Below, piece by piece: positions 1 through 9,004 of a stretch of DNA of 62,314 bases. The DNA is taken from assembly GCA_021821045.1 (NCBI GenBank), contig JAKACW010000025.1, positions 1 through 62,314 of the forward strand. The letters run 5' to 3'. The DNA is from Pseudomonadota bacterium (GTDB lineage: Bacteria > Pseudomonadota > Gammaproteobacteria > JAADHS01). The position numbers and the translations under genes are program-made. A model generated the notes under the pieces. That model ran no database searches. It worked only from the letters and a program-made list of their open reading frames with translations, and was not told the DNA's origin. How positions within the stretch are numbered: position 1 is the stretch's first letter; each line of letters opens with the position of its first letter.

Positions 1-2
1 TC

Positions 3-83
3 TACCTCACTTATGTAAGAACGGGCCGCAACATCACCTGGGACAAAACAGCCCATCAGTACCCGACAACACCAGGACGATGA
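3..83 (+). CDS. C-terminal tail of a family 2 glycosyltransferase (partial, cut by window start)
   Basis: An open frame enters from the left edge and ends at TGA 81-83. The visible 26 residues contain a TWDKTAHQYP stretch, which resembles the end of the catalytic part of membrane glycosyltransferases of the NfrB/BcsA type, where a WDKT-H-P motif is common. The next gene starts 19 nt downstream and is NfrA-like, which fits an NfrB-NfrA type pair. Only the tail is visible, so the family assignment is inferred from a short motif plus context. Confidence 0.5.
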   Translation, partial: YLTYVRTGRNITWDKTAHQYPTTPGR

Positions 84-102
84 CGGCACGGATTGGGGGG
101 CA

Positions 103-3100
103 ATGTTCTGTACACGATTGTGGCGCTGCGGTGGAGTCTTCGCCATGATTCTTTCGCTAACGAGCGTCTTCGCAGCGGAGGACAGTGCCGAACACGAAGG
201 CTGGTGGACGCGGCAGTTCCTGCGGTTTCATAGCTACGGGCATTTGGACAGCGCCTACCGCCTAATGAATCAGGGCCGGTTGACGGAAGCCCGCGGCCAT
301 CTGGCTCACTACCTGACGCTGGTGCCCTCCGACCGTGACGCCCGACTGACCTACGTAAGCCTGTGTTTCGAACTGAAAGACTTCCCCGAGGTGTTGCGCG
401 CGGCGGATCAACTGTTGGCCGAGGATCCCGGATTGGACAAAGTTCGCCTGCAGCGCGCGTTGGCGCGACAAAATATGGGTTTGAATGACGGTGCCATCGA
501 CGACTTTCTGCACGTCGCCCGATCCCGCGGCGCCGACGAAGACGACCGCCGCGCCGCTTTGGACGCCGTGGCTCACTTGGCCACCGCTTTGGAGCGCTTC
601 GATCTGGCGCAATCCGCCTTGGATTTGCTGGCCGCGCGCTGGCCCAGCTATGACGTGGACTTGCGGCGAGCGCGCATGCTGCAACGCAGCGGACGTTTGG
701 ACGCGGCGGAGCTTGCCTATCGCGCCGCGTTAGCCGCCGCTGCCGACGACACACAGAAGCTGGACGCGCTGGCGGCGGTGGGAACGCTGCTGGCGCAGCA
801 GCAGCGCTGGGAAGAGGCCGAGCGCCATTTCACCTTGGCCTACGATCTGTCTCCCCGCGACCCCAATCTGCTTTCGCAACTGGCCGAAACCGCATGGGCC
901 GAGCGAGACCACGCCAAGACACTGCATTGGACCCAGGCACGGCTCGCCGTGTCCGAGGATCGCCGGGCACGGGAGTTGGCGGCCAATGCCTTGTACGAAA
1001 CCAACAACTACACCGGGGCAATCGCCGAACTTCGTCAACTCTTGGATGCCGCCCCGAACGCTCCCGAACGTCCGCGCTACGCGCTCCTTCTTGCCGAAGC
1101 GTACTATGCAGCAAAGGACTACCCATCCGCCATTCAATGGGCGCGGCAAGCCATGACGCCCGTCGCCAATCGGCGGGCATCGGAAATTCTCGCCCGCGCC
1201 TATTTCGACAACCGGCAGTATGCCGCCGCCGCCGATGCCTTCGTGACACTGCTCGGCGGCGCGGAATCGCCGTCCCAGCGCGCCGAATTTCAGATGTACT
1301 TGGGTTATGCCTATATGCACTTGGGTCGTTTCGCGCCCGCCGCGGAGGCATTCGCCCGCGCGGCACGCCACGATAACAGCCTTACTGCCCGGCTGGCCCA
1401 GGCGCAAGCCATCAACGAACTCGGCGATCACGCGGGCTTGATTGCGCTGTATGAGGATCTGCTGCAGCGCCCCGACCTGCCGCCGGGCACACGCGATGAG
1501 CTGTCCACACAATTGGGCTACCTCTACAGCCAACGCAACGACTGGTCTTCGGCCGTCGCCTCCTTTCAGCGCGTCGTCCACGACAGGCGCGGAGATTGGC
1601 GCACGCGCCTCGCGCTTGGCATAACCCTTTACGAATCCGGCGAACTGAACAAAGCGCTGGCGAGTTTTCTTTCCGTCCTCGACGATCACGCTTCAGCCGA
1701 AGCCATGCTTTACGCCGCGCTCTGCTACAAGCGCCTGGGCAAGCCCGGTTTGGCGATTCATTACCTCGAATTGGCGCGGCCGCTGAGCGGGGAATTGAAC
1801 GAAACAAGCGCAATTGGTCTGCATGACGAATCAGGCGACCTGTACGCAGGCGAGGGCGACTATGCCCGCGCCGCCGCGGCGTGGCGGGCCGCGCTGGCGT
1901 TGGAGTATCGTCCCGATCGGCTCATCCGTCTGGCTCGGTCCGAACGTCTGTCGGGGAATCCGCAATCGGCGCTTGATTTGCTCGAAAAGTCCGACGCCGG
2001 TTCATTGGACGATTCGCTTCGAACGCAGTTCTTCGACGAACTCGCCGCCGCTTTCACCGCGATGCAACGCTACAGCGAGGCTGTCGCCGCGCTAACCGAG
2101 GCCAACGCCATTGCGCCCTCTCACGCCCGGCAGTTCCAGCTCGCCATGAACTACCAGCGGTTGGGCCGCCTGCCCGCGGCGCAGAGCGCGCTGGAATCGG
2201 CTGTCGCCGCCGAACCGCGCAACGATGAGTATGCGCTCGCGCTCGCCTATCTTCATTTACGCCGCAAGAACGATCGGCGGGCCGCCGCCCTTTTCAAATC
2301 GGTATTGGCACGGGAGCCCGACTATGTCGCCCTGGAACGCGAACTCGGCTATATCTACATGCGGCTCGGCGAAAACGCGAAAGCCGTTCATCATTTTCGC
2401 CGCACCGTCGACACCGCCCGCTTCGCGGAGTTGAACAGCGCGCAACCCGCCGATCCCGCAACCGAGCGCGCGATCTACGAATCGCGCGCGGAAATCAGCA
2501 AGCTCACCAACCGAATCGACGTCGAGGCCTATCACGTGTTTCAGCAGGCGGCGGACGTGTCCGCTCCCTCGCCGCGGCTTCTCGGCGTCGGCTACGCGCC
2601 CTCGCAGGGTGGATTGGACGTCGCGTACCAGCCCGCTTCGTTCGGCTTTCGCAATGATAAGATTTTCCAGTTTGTCGGGCGCGTACTGTGGCAGAGCGAC
2701 GCCGGCTCTCAACGCATCGACGACGACACCGTACAAGGCGCGCTGGGCGCGCGCTACAAGCCGCTGCGCACGCACAACCTCTACTTGAGCGCGGAGCGAC
2801 GCTTCGGCATCGGCGCGGCCGCGGTGGATGATTGGCTCGCGCGCGGCCAGTATTCCCATAGCACCGGCCTGACGCTTCCCCCCGGAACCGAACAGGAAAA
2901 CTATCGCACTGTTTACGCCGACCTGGCCTACAGCCTGACCGGCACTCATCCGTGGTCATACTTTGCCGAGCTGCGCCAGGGCGTGACCCGCGCACTGAGC
3001 GAATCGCTTTTTGCTTCGCCGTACGCCTCGCTGGCTTCATACGGCGCAACCGAGAATAGCGAGGATGAAAACCTCGTCGAGGCCGGCGTCGGTCTGTCAC

Positions 3101-3228
3101 TGCGAAACGTCTTCGGCGGTTCTCGATACAGGGCCGACACCGCCCAGTTCGAACTCAATGTCCAATACAAAGCCAGCGTCTCCGATCATCAGTCGGGGTG
3201 GTCCGCGATGCTGGCCATGCGGTTTTGA
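103..3228 (+). CDS. NfrA/PgaA-like TPR outer-membrane polysaccharide export protein
   Basis: This 1041-residue protein has an N-terminal secretion signal (hydrophobic MILSLTSVFAAE; an in-frame Met at residue 15 is an alternative start), then about 800 residues of TPR-type helix pairs rich in A, L, Y and G/P turns. The last about 200 residues (from roughly 840) are aromatic-rich, alternate polar and hydrophobic residues and end in ...MLAMRF, typical of an outer-membrane domain with a terminal aromatic residue. The architecture matches bacteriophage N4 adsorption protein A (NfrA) and the TPR porins PgaA and BcsC, which take exopolysaccharide across the periplasm and outer membrane. It follows a glycosyltransferase tail and precedes two TIM-barrel proteins, suggesting a glycan synthesis, trimming and export operon. 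The exact polymer cannot be told. Confidence 0.75.
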   Translation: MFCTRLWRCGGVFAMILSLTSVFAAEDSAEHEGWWTRQFLRFHSYGHLDSAYRLMNQGRLTEARGHLAHYLTLVPSDRDARLTYVSLCFELKDFPEVLRAADQLLAEDPGLDKVRLQRALARQNMGLNDGAIDDFLHVARSRGADEDDRRAALDAVAHLATALERFDLAQSALDLLAARWPSYDVDLRRARMLQRSGRLDAAELAYRAALAAAADDTQKLDALAAVGTLLAQQQRWEEAERHFTLAYDLSPRDPNLLSQLAETAWAERDHAKTLHWTQARLAVSEDRRARELAANALYETNNYTGAIAELRQLLDAAPNAPERPRYALLLAEAYYAAKDYPSAIQWARQAMTPVANRRASEILARAYFDNRQYAAAADAFVTLLGGAESPSQRAEFQMYLGYAYMHLGRFAPAAEAFARAARHDNSLTARLAQAQAINELGDHAGLIALYEDLLQRPDLPPGTRDELSTQLGYLYSQRNDWSSAVASFQRVVHDRRGDWRTRLALGITLYESGELNKALASFLSVLDDHASAEAMLYAALCYKRLGKPGLAIHYLELARPLSGELNETSAIGLHDESGDLYAGEGDYARAAAAWRAALALEYRPDRLIRLARSERLSGNPQSALDLLEKSDAGSLDDSLRTQFFDELAAAFTAMQRYSEAVAALTEANAIAPSHARQFQLAMNYQRLGRLPAAQSALESAVAAEPRNDEYALALAYLHLRRKNDRRAAALFKSVLAREPDYVALERELGYIYMRLGENAKAVHHFRRTVDTARFAELNSAQPADPATERAIYESRAEISKLTNRIDVEAYHVFQQAADVSAPSPRLLGVGYAPSQGGLDVAYQPASFGFRNDKIFQFVGRVLWQSDAGSQRIDDDTVQGALGARYKPLRTHNLYLSAERRFGIGAAAVDDWLARGQYSHSTGLTLPPGTEQENYRTVYADLAYSLTGTHPWSYFAELRQGVTRALSESLFASPYASLASYGATENSEDENLVEAGVGLSLRNVFGGSRYRADTAQFELNVQYKASVSDHQSGWSAMLAMRF

Positions 3229-3241
3229 ACAAGGAGGCACG

Positions 3242-4264
3242 ATGGGAGAATGGCAGACTCGCGCGCGCGGCGGCCTGCAAGCCTTGTTGCTGGCGGTCGG
3301 TTGTCTCGCCGGCGCGGGTCACACGCAAACCGCGCCGCAGCCAGCGTTGACCGGCACGTTCATTCAACCCACCGCGGAAACCAGCAACTGGCACCAAAAC
3401 GATTGGTCGACGCTGTTCGAGCACTTCCGTCAATTGCGCCTAAAGCACATTGTCGTGCAGTGGACAGCGTTCGATGACCAGGTGTTTTTCGATTCCGAGA
3501 CCTACCGCGCCGTGCCCAATCCGCCCTTGGAGCACATCCTGCGACTCGCCGATGAATTGAACATGGATGTGCTGGTGGGACTCGCCCACGATTCGGAATA
3601 CTGGGACAAGATTAAACGCCCCCCCGCGCTGTTGGAGGTTTACTTCGGGCGACGGCGCGTCGCGGCTCAAGCGCTTATTCGAGAGCTGGCGGCGCAACTG
3701 CGCAAGCATCCATCTTTCGCCGGCTGGTACCTCTGCGACGAGATCGACGACGTCAACTGGCGGACGCCGGAGCGGCGCAGCGTGCTTCACGCCTATTTGC
3801 GCGGACTCACCGACGACATTCGTCGCGTTGATACCAAAGGGAAGGTGGCCATATCCGGATTTTCCAATGCCGCGCTCTCACCGGGCGGCTTGGCGGCGTT
3901 CTGGGACGAGTTGCTGCGCGCCGCGAGTATCGACATCTTGCTGTTTCAAGACGGCGTTGGCGCGGAGAAACTGCAACTGACGGAACTGCCAATCTACTTG
4001 GACGCGCTGCAGCCGCTTTTTCAAGACAACCCGCGAGAGTTGCGCGTCGTCGTGGAACTGTTTCAGCAGATTCCGGCCGCCGACGGCGAATTCCGCGCCG
4101 TTCCCGCTCCTCTTGAACGCATCTCACGCCAACTGCATGTCGCCAGCCGGTACACTACCCGCCCCATGGCCTTCAGCGTGCCGGACTACATGAACCCCTC
4201 TCATGGTGCTGAGCAAACCTCGCTGTTTAATAGCTATCTACGGAATTTGGAACCCGCACCATGA
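3242..4264 (+). CDS. Secreted DUF4434-type TIM-barrel protein (putative glycoside hydrolase)
   Basis: The start is ATG 3242, preceded by AAGGAGG at 3231-3237; the longer open frame upstream overlaps the previous gene and is ignored. The 340-residue product has a signal peptide (LLLAVGCLAGAGHTQT), then GTFIQPTAETSNW and LKHIVVQWTAFDD, typical of the DUF4434 family of TIM-barrel proteins found with glycan genes. GWYLCDEID (around residue 165) carries acidic residues at the end of a central strand that could be catalytic. It ends in an ATGA overlap with the next gene, so the two are translationally coupled. Activity on the polymer exported by the NfrA-like protein is inferred from context only. 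Confidence 0.7.
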   Translation: MGEWQTRARGGLQALLLAVGCLAGAGHTQTAPQPALTGTFIQPTAETSNWHQNDWSTLFEHFRQLRLKHIVVQWTAFDDQVFFDSETYRAVPNPPLEHILRLADELNMDVLVGLAHDSEYWDKIKRPPALLEVYFGRRRVAAQALIRELAAQLRKHPSFAGWYLCDEIDDVNWRTPERRSVLHAYLRGLTDDIRRVDTKGKVAISGFSNAALSPGGLAAFWDELLRAASIDILLFQDGVGAEKLQLTELPIYLDALQPLFQDNPRELRVVVELFQQIPAADGEFRAVPAPLERISRQLHVASRYTTRPMAFSVPDYMNPSHGAEQTSLFNSYLRNLEPAP

Positions 4265-5313
4265 GCAATCCGCCGCGCCGCTCGCCGCTGCGCGCATTAC
4301 CGGCGCTGCTGAGCGGCCTTGCGATCGTTCTGCTTGTCGCCGCCTGCGAGGAACGGCGGAAACTGCCCGAGACAATGCCACCGCCCGCGCCGGCGCCCAT
4401 ACCAACGCCGCCGCCCACGCCAAAACCGCCGCCGTCTCCTGCGCCGGTACCGATACCCACACCGACGCCACCTCCCGCGCCACCGCCACCACCTGTCCCG
4501 CCGCCCGTGACGGCGCTTTCGCACCCGTTGTACGGCGTGACCACCGACTCCATCGACAACTTGTCCGATATTGTCGACTCACTGTCGTCTCTCTCCCGCC
4601 GCCCCACCACCCGCGTTGTGTTCGACGAGTTCATGCCGGCAAGCTATTACACCTCGGCCGTTAATCAGATCCACGATGTCAGCTATGTCATGGGTGAAAT
4701 TCTCGACTCGTCGGCCATGTCCAAATACAGTCTGGCCGATTACACCGCGCGCACCCTGGAGTATCTCAATGCCATGGGCAACAGCGTGGACATTTGGGAG
4801 ATCGGCAACGAGGTCAATGGCGAATGGCTGGGCGATCCCGACGACGTCGCGGACAAAGTAACCGTCGCCTACCTATTGGCGAAAAATCAGCAACGCCGCG
4901 TCGCGCTGACGTTGTACTACAACGAAAACTGCTGGCTTTATCCATGGGAAGAAATGTTCACCTGGGCGCAAACCCGCATTCCCCAGGACATGAAAGACGG
5001 CCTGGACTATGTGCTGGTGAGTTACTACGAAGACGATTGCAACGACTTGCAGCCGGACTGGGCGCCGGTGTTTCAACGTCTAGGGGACATGTTTCCCAAC
5101 GCTTACATCGGGTTCAGCGAAGTCGGGACGGCAATCGCGGAGCGCAAAGAGGAATATATCACTCGCTACTACACCCTACAGATCGACGAGCCGGCTTACG
5201 TCGGCGGCTATTTCTGGTGGTACTTCAAACAGGACATGGTTCCGAGAACCCAGCCGCTGTGGTCCGTCTTGGACGCCGTCTTTGCAGCAGGTCCGATTCC
5301 GACGCCGCCATAG
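4261..5313 (+). CDS. Lipoprotein with proline-rich linker and clan GH-A-like glycosidase domain
   Basis: The start overlaps the preceding stop (ATGA at 4261-4264). The 350-residue product has a lipobox (LLVAAC), a linker of about 45 residues made almost only of P, A, T, V and I in PAP/PTP repeats, then a domain with IWEIGNEVNGEW and, about 130 residues later, IGFSEVG. The N-E pair followed by a late strand-end Glu is the acid/base and nucleophile layout of clan GH-A TIM barrels. I cannot assign a GH family. The long rigid linker would hold the enzyme away from the membrane to which the lipid anchors it. It probably acts on the same glycan as its operon neighbours. Confidence 0.65.
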   Translation: MSNPPRRSPLRALPALLSGLAIVLLVAACEERRKLPETMPPPAPAPIPTPPPTPKPPPSPAPVPIPTPTPPPAPPPPPVPPPVTALSHPLYGVTTDSIDNLSDIVDSLSSLSRRPTTRVVFDEFMPASYYTSAVNQIHDVSYVMGEILDSSAMSKYSLADYTARTLEYLNAMGNSVDIWEIGNEVNGEWLGDPDDVADKVTVAYLLAKNQQRRVALTLYYNENCWLYPWEEMFTWAQTRIPQDMKDGLDYVLVSYYEDDCNDLQPDWAPVFQRLGDMFPNAYIGFSEVGTAIAERKEEYITRYYTLQIDEPAYVGGYFWWYFKQDMVPRTQPLWSVLDAVFAAGPIPTPP

Positions 5314-5316
5314 CGA

Positions 5317-5982
5317 CTAGTCGTCCGCCGCGCCGCTGGTCTCCGCCCAGCGGCGCTTCACCGTTCCAACGTGCTTGACGTTCAGAAACAGCACGACCTC
5401 GTCGTCGATTTGCAGCTTGAAGTCGCCATCGGGAATGTGCAGACGCTCGTCGCGATAAACGCACATCACCCGACAGTCCTTCGGCAGATCGAGTTCGTTA
5501 ACCGTGACGGCGTCCTCCGCTTTCGCCACGAACGAAAACACCGTGGCATCATTTTTGATCAACGCCGACAGCTCCAGCGGATCCCGCCCCTCCACCATTT
5601 CAAACAAGTGGCGGCCGATGGTGCGCGAGGGAATGATGGTGTGCTCAAGACCGAGTTCGATGCAGATGTGCTCGAACTCCGGATCGTCAATTCGCGTCAC
5701 GACCTGCTTGAACTGCAGCGAGCGCCCCACCAAGCTGGCGATGATGTTGGTCTGGTCGTTGCCGGTCAAGCACAGCAGAAAATCCGACTCGTTCGGATTG
5801 GTTTCGCGCAGCACGGCCGGCGTGCTGCCGTCGCCGTGGACGAAACCGCAGTCGAGTTCCCCGCTGAGGGCGGCGATCTTTTCCTTGTTCCACTCGACGA
5901 TGACGACTTCATGACCGCGGCGCAACATCAAGCGCGCCGTCATGATGGAAAGATTCGATGCACCGACAAAAACGATTCTCAT
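5317..5982 (-). CDS. Trk potassium uptake regulatory subunit TrkA-like (TrkA-N/TrkA-C)
   Basis: The 221-residue start at 5982 gives MRIVFVGASNLSIMTARLMLRRG, a Rossmann nucleotide-binding start (GxSxxS variant). A TrkA-N domain follows, with HGDGS and LTGNDQTNI, and a TrkA-C domain with CRVMCVYRDERLHIPDGDFKLQ, typical of ligand-binding RCK_C. It is one RCK unit, about half of E. coli TrkA, as in KtrA and single-unit TrkA proteins. A longer open frame runs to 6144 through repeat sequence and is unlikely. The gene lies downstream of trkH on the same strand, separated by about 165 nt that include a palindromic repeat. It would gate the TrkH channel according to NAD(H) or ATP. Confidence 0.85.
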   Translation of the reverse strand: MRIVFVGASNLSIMTARLMLRRGHEVVIVEWNKEKIAALSGELDCGFVHGDGSTPAVLRETNPNESDFLLCLTGNDQTNIIASLVGRSLQFKQVVTRIDDPEFEHICIELGLEHTIIPSRTIGRHLFEMVEGRDPLELSALIKNDATVFSFVAKAEDAVTVNELDLPKDCRVMCVYRDERLHIPDGDFKLQIDDEVVLFLNVKHVGTVKRRWAETSGAADD

Positions 5983-6052
5983 AGGAGGTCCTGTTTGATT
6001 CCTCAACATCGCCGGCGTGGCTGTGGGAGCGGCTCCATAATGACGCTCATTT

Positions 6053-6117
6053 TGTGGGAGCGGTTTCCTACCGCGATTCTTCGCCGAGTCAATCGCGGAA
6101 TGATCCGCTCCCACAAC
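6053..6117. repeat. Palindromic GTGGGAGCGG repeat, single copy
   Basis: A nested palindrome: outer arms GTGGGAGCGG and CCGCTCCCAC, inner arms CCGCGAT and ATCGCGG. It lies between trkH and trkA. A degenerate half copy (TGTGGGAGCGGCTCC) is at 6022-6036. The same element is repeated in the array at 7648-7953 and in a related array at the window end. It resembles REP-type intergenic palindromes of Gammaproteobacteria. On the minus strand it could act as a stem-loop between the two Trk cistrons. Confidence 0.85.
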
Positions 6118-6147
6118 TAAGATCGAGTCCCACAACTCAATCAATCA

Positions 6148-7605
6148 TCACAACGATTCAACCCGTTTGCCCCACCACACGCGATGGTACACGACGACCA
6201 GCATTCCGATGATCTCAAGACGGCCCAACCACATGTCGAGGCACAACACGAGCTTCAGCGGCGTGGGCAACGTATCCGCGGTGATTCCCGCGCTCAAACC
6301 CACCGTGCAGGTCGCCGAAACGACCTCGAACAAACTGCGCAACGGATCATAACCATACGCCAAAAACGGCAGCCATGACAACGCGATGGTCGCGAAAAAC
6401 AATACAACAACGACCAGAGCGCGTTGGATTTCATCGTTCTCCAACTGCCGGCCGCCGAGCATCGGTGCCGACACCGCGTGTGCAGCGATGCTGCCGCGCC
6501 GGAGTAGAAACGCCACCATTTTCGCCGCAATCAACGTGCGGTAAATTTTGATACCGCCCGCGGTGGAACCCACACTGCCGCCGATCAACATGGCAATCAT
6601 GAGTGCGCCCATCTGCACCGCGGTGAGCGACTGGGTATCGGAGTACGAAAAACCGGTGGTCGTCTGAGCGGAAATCACCGTCACTAAACCGGCGACGATG
6701 TGATCAAGATTAGTATTGGCCGCGGAATTGCCCCACATCAGCGCGGCAGTGAACACGAGCACAAAAATCACCAGCGCGCGAAGTTCCTCATCTCGACTCA
6801 CAACGCCGATGCCGCGCTGTGTCGCGAAAAAATATAACGGCAGCGCCACCGCGCCGCACAACGACAAAAACGAGGTCCACAGCACCGACCCCAAACCGCC
6901 GAAACCGGCCAATCCGTCATCAAACGAGGAAAAGCCGCCGGTCGACACCGCGCTCATTACATGGGTAAGCGCGGCGAAGCCGTCGCCCGACAGCGTCCAC
7001 AACACCGCGAATCCGATCACCGTCAGCGCGCAATACACCAGCAGCACCCGGCGGGCATGGGTACCGGTGGTGGTGGCGAGAGCCTCTTCGCCGACGGATT
7101 CGATCAGCCGCCGCGATGCCATATGATGGGCACTGATCAGCGCCACCGCGAACACCGCGATGCCCAACCCGCCGTACCACTGCATGAAGGCGCGGCCGAA
7201 CAAGAATGTGCGCGGCTGGCCCTCGACGGTGGCGAATGTCGATAGGCCGCTGGTGGTCACGCCGGACACCGCTTCGAACAAGACATCGATAAACGGCGCA
7301 CCGCTGATCGATAGCGGGTAGGCCATGACAACGGGAGCGATCAGAAAGGCCAGGGCGACAACCAACGCGGCTTCGTTGGGCTGCACCCTCGCCGGTGACG
7401 GCAAGCGTTCCAGCAACGCACCCACGGCGGCATACCCGAGAACAACGACAGCAAAGCGCGCCGTGTAAGCGTATTCGGCGAAAACAACCGACGCCACCAA
7501 GGGCGCGAGGGAAAGGACCGCAAGCACCAGGAACAGCCGGCCAAGATATTTGCCAACCACGCGAGGTCGCGCCGCGTAGACCAGCGCTGTTTCCATCAAC
7601 GCCAT
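6148..7605 (-). CDS. trkH: TrkH family potassium transporter
   Basis: The 485-residue integral membrane protein has four pore-loop signatures, each with a central Gly: TTSGLS, STGGFS, TTTGFS and TVGLS, the selectivity filter of the SKT (TrkH/KtrB) superfamily. The GGSVGSTAGGIKIYR segment is highly typical of TrkH. I chose ATG 7605 (MALMETALVYAARP) because the longer frame to 7698 is translated palindromic repeat. It imports K+ with trkA (5317-5982) downstream. The pore motifs all keep their Gly. A KefB-type efflux system is also in the window (16953-18653). Confidence 0.92.
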   Translation of the reverse strand: MALMETALVYAARPRVVGKYLGRLFLVLAVLSLAPLVASVVFAEYAYTARFAVVVLGYAAVGALLERLPSPARVQPNEAALVVALAFLIAPVVMAYPLSISGAPFIDVLFEAVSGVTTSGLSTFATVEGQPRTFLFGRAFMQWYGGLGIAVFAVALISAHHMASRRLIESVGEEALATTTGTHARRVLLVYCALTVIGFAVLWTLSGDGFAALTHVMSAVSTGGFSSFDDGLAGFGGLGSVLWTSFLSLCGAVALPLYFFATQRGIGVVSRDEELRALVIFVLVFTAALMWGNSAANTNLDHIVAGLVTVISAQTTTGFSYSDTQSLTAVQMGALMIAMLIGGSVGSTAGGIKIYRTLIAAKMVAFLLRRGSIAAHAVSAPMLGGRQLENDEIQRALVVVVLFFATIALSWLPFLAYGYDPLRSLFEVVSATCTVGLSAGITADTLPTPLKLVLCLDMWLGRLEIIGMLVVVYHRVWWGKRVESL

Positions 7606-7647
7606 CGGATGATATCTCTGTAATCCTTTTACGGAAAGAAACGCCGC

Positions 7648-7953
7648 TGTGGGAGCGGTTCCCGACGCACAGGGATGTGCTAGTGTCGCGAAAGGCATGG
7701 ATGCCGAAAGCGACCACCGCGATGCTTCGCTAGACTCATCGCGGAATGATCCGCTCCCACAACGAAGATCGAGCCCCGCAACGATGCACTCTTTGTGGGA
7801 GCGGTTTCTTACCGCGATCCTTCGCTAGACTCATCGCGGAATGATCCGCTCCCACAACGAAGATCGAGCCCCGCAACGATGCACTCTTTGTGGGAGCGGT
7901 TTCCTACCGCGATTCTTCGCCCGTCTCATCGCGGAATGATCCGCTCCCACAAC
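7648..7953. repeat. Tandem array of 95-bp palindromic repeats
   Basis: About three units with a strict 95-nt period (the GCGGAATGAT core begins at 7741, 7836 and 7931). Each has the nested palindrome GTGGGAGCGG...CCGCGAT...ATCGCGG...CCGCTCCCAC followed by a spacer containing GATCGAGCCCCGCAACGATG. The leftmost unit is interrupted by about 40 nt of other sequence (7668-7715). It fills the gap between the trkH start and the end of the LolA-like gene, upstream of trkH. Confidence 0.9.
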
Positions 7954-7995
7954 TTAGAGGGAGTCTCACAACTGAGAGCGAATCCCGCAACAACG

Positions 7996-8835
7996 TTATT
8001 CGCGGATCTTATCCAACCCCCGCCGCAGCACTCGCTCGTCGAATAGCGAGTCTTTCAGACCGGTATTCAATTCGATCTCATCCAGATCGAAGATCGAAAG
8101 CTGCTCGGTCTGGTGATTGAGCACTTCCACATGCGCCCAAATCCACGCACCGTTAACCTGCTGCCAGCGTATCAACTGCGTCTTCAGCCTGAAGCCCTTG
8201 GGATCGAAATACTGCACCGCCTCCTTGTAGCACTGCGACCATTCCGGGGTTTTGGCGTAGTAACTGACGCGTTTGCTGTAAATCGCGTTCTCCTCCTGGG
8301 GGATGCTCTCGATGACGTAATACTCCTTCTGCCCCTGGCGGTGAATCCCCAGATAAGTGTGTTTGTCCTGCTTGATGCCGCGCACGCCGATATCCCCCAG
8401 CGCCAGGGTCGAACCGAGAAAACTCTCCCCGGCGTCGCGCACGGAAATGCGCCGCACGTTGCGCAGACTGGGCGTGTACAGCCATTGATCCGGCGGACGA
8501 TTGGCTTCGGGAACGTATTCCCAGCGCATGAAACCGATGCCGGCGGAATCCTGCGGGTACTCGGCGAACAACAGCATCTTCTCCAACACCTGGTTGTCGT
8601 CGCCGCCGTAGAAGCGCAAAAACCGCCGATAAATGCTCTTGCGCTCCAGACCTTCCTTATTCTTATTAATGAGCGTCATGCGCGCCTTTTGATCGTCGCC
8701 GACGGGTTTGTACTCGCAATGCTGGATGACTTCCTCGACGGAAGGGCCCGCCGCCGGGGTCTGGGCCTGAGCACCCGCTAAGAACTGAGCCCCCACAATG
8801 AGGGATAACGTGATGATTGTTATGGATGTATTCAT
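7996..8835 (-). CDS. Outer membrane lipoprotein-sorting protein, LolA-like fold (secreted)
   Basis: The 279-residue start at 8835 gives a clear signal peptide (MNTSITIITLSLIVGAQFLAGAQAQ); the longer frame to 9135 overlaps the divergent gene and is rejected. The body has MTLINKNKEG, LLFAEYPQDSAGIGFMRW, QWLYTPSLRNVRRIS and GSTLALGDIG, typical of the PF17131 LolA-like proteins annotated as outer-membrane lipoprotein-sorting proteins, often near RND exporters. No exporter is adjacent here. It would be a periplasmic lipid- or lipoprotein-handling protein; the ligand is unknown. It is divergent from the methyltransferase-like gene, with a 169-nt shared upstream region. Confidence 0.75.
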   Translation of the reverse strand: MNTSITIITLSLIVGAQFLAGAQAQTPAAGPSVEEVIQHCEYKPVGDDQKARMTLINKNKEGLERKSIYRRFLRFYGGDDNQVLEKMLLFAEYPQDSAGIGFMRWEYVPEANRPPDQWLYTPSLRNVRRISVRDAGESFLGSTLALGDIGVRGIKQDKHTYLGIHRQGQKEYYVIESIPQEENAIYSKRVSYYAKTPEWSQCYKEAVQYFDPKGFRLKTQLIRWQQVNGAWIWAHVEVLNHQTEQLSIFDLDEIELNTGLKDSLFDERVLRRGLDKIRE

Positions 8836-9004
8836 TGACACTCTAACGTAAAACAATGTTAAACATTTAGACGGGGCCGGCCGGGCAAGGTTCCCCGCCA
8901 AGTATAGACCGCCGCAGGCTCCGTCCAGACCCACAACTGCGTTTATACTGTAGCCAAAATTCCGGCCCAGGACGGGGTCCCGAGAAAAACCACGGAGGGT
9001 ACAC
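8836..9004. promoter_or_regulatory. Divergent upstream region with a -10-like TATACT
   Basis: This 169-nt region separates two divergent genes. TATACT at 8944-8949, about 55 nt before the downstream ATG, is a good -10 candidate for the plus-strand gene; I see no convincing -35. The left part, next to the minus-strand gene, is AT-rich. GGCCGGCC near 8875 is a short palindrome. Confidence 0.35.

Noticed and set aside
4370-4500. Several overlapping Arg/Pro/Gly-rich frames
   Set aside because: They are shadow translations of the proline-linker repeat of the lipoprotein gene.
5983-5990. AGGAGGTC next to the trkA start
   Set aside because: It reads on the plus strand, while the gene is on the minus strand, so it is not its Shine-Dalgarno; the complementary ACAGGACC is only a weak one.
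7648-7953. CRISPR array
   Set aside because: Units are long (95 bp) palindromes with near-identical spacers and no cas genes.
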